Assembly (NCBI GenBank): GCA_028709505.1
Contig: JAQVWW010000077.1
Location: 1-6,459 of the forward strand
Length of the DNA stretch: 6,459 bases
Source of the DNA: Eubacteriales bacterium
GTDB lineage: Bacteria; Bacillota; Clostridia; Christensenellales; UMGS416
Direction of reading: 5' to 3'
Made by a program: the position numbers and the translations under genes. This document shows positions 5,392-6,459 of the stretch, piece after piece. The notes beneath the pieces were generated by a model. That model was given only the letters and a program-made list of their open reading frames with translations. It was not told the DNA's origin and ran no database searches. Position 1 is the stretch's first letter; the number at the start of each line of letters is the position of its first letter.

Positions 5392-6459
5392 ATGCAAAAA
5401 ATTACCGTAGCACTGGTAGGCCTAAGCTTCGGCCTGGAATTCGTGCCCATCTATCAGGACCATCCTGACGTGGCGGATGTTCTGGTGGTGGACTTAAACC
5501 CGCAGCTGCTTAAAACCGCCCGCGAGCGCTACAGTATCCCCGAAGACCACTGCTTTACCGATGTACAGGCCGTGCTGGATAATCCCGGAGTAGACTGTGT
5601 TCATCTGGTAACGCCACCCAGCACCCATGCGCAGCTGTCCATCCGCGTCCTCAATGCCGGCAAGCACTGCGGCTGCACCATTCCCATGGGTATGAGCATC
5701 AATGAGCTTTTTGCCGTCATAGACGCCCGCCGGCGTGCCGGTAAAAACTACATGTTCCTGGAAACTACCATCTTTCAGCGCGAAACCTTGTATGTAAAAG
5801 AGCGCATTGCCCGGGGGGATTTTGGGCGGGTGCAGTATATGTCCTGCGCCCATTATCAGGATATGGAGGGGTGGCCCGCCTACTGGGACGGTTTCCCGCC
5901 GCTGATGCACCCCACCCACGCGGTGGCACCTTGCCTGATGCTGGCCGACCGGCTGCCCACCCGGGTCTACGGGCGGGGTTCGGGAAAAATCCGCCCTGAG
6001 CTTACCCGTCAATATGGCTGCCCCTATGCCTTCGAAACGGCGCTTCTCACGCTGGAGGACAGCGACATCACTATTGAAATGGAGCGGTTTTTATACGGCG
6101 TGGCCCGGGGTTATTCCGAATGCTTCCGCGTCTACGGTGAAGATAAAAGCTTCGAGTGGCAACAGATGGACGGCGAAGGGCCGGTTCTCTTCCAGCGCAC
6201 CGATGACTTTATGTGGGGAGGCCGCACCGCCGCCATCGCCCAGGAGCGCATCACGGTGCCCGATTATGCTCACCTTCTGCCGGCGGAAATCGGCAAGTAT
6301 ACCACCAGCACCGTATACAACGCCAAAGACTACCATCTATCCTTTACCCAGGGCGGCGGCCATGGCGGCTCCCACCCTCATATGGTGCAGGAATTCGTCC
6401 GCCCTATCGTGGAGCAGCGCGCGCCCTACCCCGACGATATCGTCTGCGCTTACTGGACC
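5392..6459 (+). CDS. Gfo/Idh/MocA-family oxidoreductase, 3' end cut by window
   Basis: The 356 visible residues are most of a typical ~360-400-residue NAD(P)-dependent sugar or cyclitol oxidoreductase. An N-terminal Rossmann fold (about 1-125) starts with ITVALVGLSFG, where the usual glycine-rich loop is degenerate. It continues through VVDLNP (32-37) and HLVTPPSTHA (71-80). The position of the usual Glu-Lys-Pro motif reads CTIPMG (95-100). A C-terminal alpha/beta domain has PPLMHPTHAVAP (169-180), with His173/His176 as catalytic candidates, and GGGHGGSHPHMVQEFV (321-336) near the end. No stop codon appears before 6459. The gene is divergent from the AraC regulator, which probably controls it. 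From memory, a subfamily of Bacillota proteins shares a CTVPM-like motif and a P-T-H motif; the substrate of this group is not known to me. The family is secure; the function beyond it is open. Confidence 0.88.
   Translation, partial: MQKITVALVGLSFGLEFVPIYQDHPDVADVLVVDLNPQLLKTARERYSIPEDHCFTDVQAVLDNPGVDCVHLVTPPSTHAQLSIRVLNAGKHCGCTIPMGMSINELFAVIDARRRAGKNYMFLETTIFQRETLYVKERIARGDFGRVQYMSCAHYQDMEGWPAYWDGFPPLMHPTHAVAPCLMLADRLPTRVYGRGSGKIRPELTRQYGCPYAFETALLTLEDSDITIEMERFLYGVARGYSECFRVYGEDKSFEWQQMDGEGPVLFQRTDDFMWGGRTAAIAQERITVPDYAHLLPAEIGKYTTSTVYNAKDYHLSFTQGGGHGGSHPHMVQEFVRPIVEQRAPYPDDIVCAYWT

Noticed and set aside
5494..6336. Leftward open frames opposite the oxidoreductase gene
   Set aside because: The rightward frame has continuous Gfo/Idh/MocA motifs; the antisense products resemble nothing known and lack ribosome binding sites.
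1..6459. CRISPR array, tRNA or rRNA gene, insertion sequence
   Set aside because: No regularly spaced repeats, cloverleaf-like segments, transposase motifs or paired terminal repeats were seen on either strand.

Overview
The window is about 6.5 kb of GC-rich bacterial DNA (roughly 60% GC by eye). Genes start with AGGAGG-type ribosome binding sites and ATG, promoters are sigma-A-like, and one stem-loop/T-tract terminator is clear. Together with the protein types, this suggests a high-GC member of the Bacillota, probably a plant-polysaccharide-degrading Clostridia-like gut or rumen organism. The taxonomic guess is inference.

Layout. Positions 1-235 hold no gene I can name; a weak rightward reading frame ends at 223. 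A good sigma-A-like promoter (236-264) leads into a glycoside hydrolase family 42 beta-galactosidase gene (315-2309). Positions 2310-2555 hold two stem-loops, a factor-independent terminator (2409-2441), then a promoter region with a perfect 16-bp inverted repeat and a cre-like sequence. Next comes a family 51 alpha-L-arabinofuranosidase (2556-4451). It converges, with a 12-bp gap, on a leftward AraC-family regulator (4464-5273). The regulator is divergent from a Gfo/Idh/MocA-family oxidoreductase (5392 to the window end, where it is cut). The A+T-rich stretch between the two (5274-5391) probably holds both promoters.

How the genes fit together. Neither hydrolase has a signal peptide, so both should act in the cytoplasm on imported oligosaccharides. 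A beta-galactosidase beside an arabinofuranosidase fits use of arabinogalactan or pectin side-chain fragments. The AraC protein, with an N-terminal cupin-like domain and two C-terminal helix-turn-helix motifs, is the likely local sugar-responsive regulator. The oxidoreductase may modify a sugar or glycoside, but its substrate cannot be read from the sequence. It belongs to a branch in which the usual Glu-Lys-Pro cofactor/catalytic motif is replaced by Thr-Ile-Pro. No transporter, mobile element, CRISPR array or RNA gene is visible. I see no clearly novel multi-gene system. The most interesting points are the non-canonical oxidoreductase and the palindromes over the two hydrolase promoters or leader.
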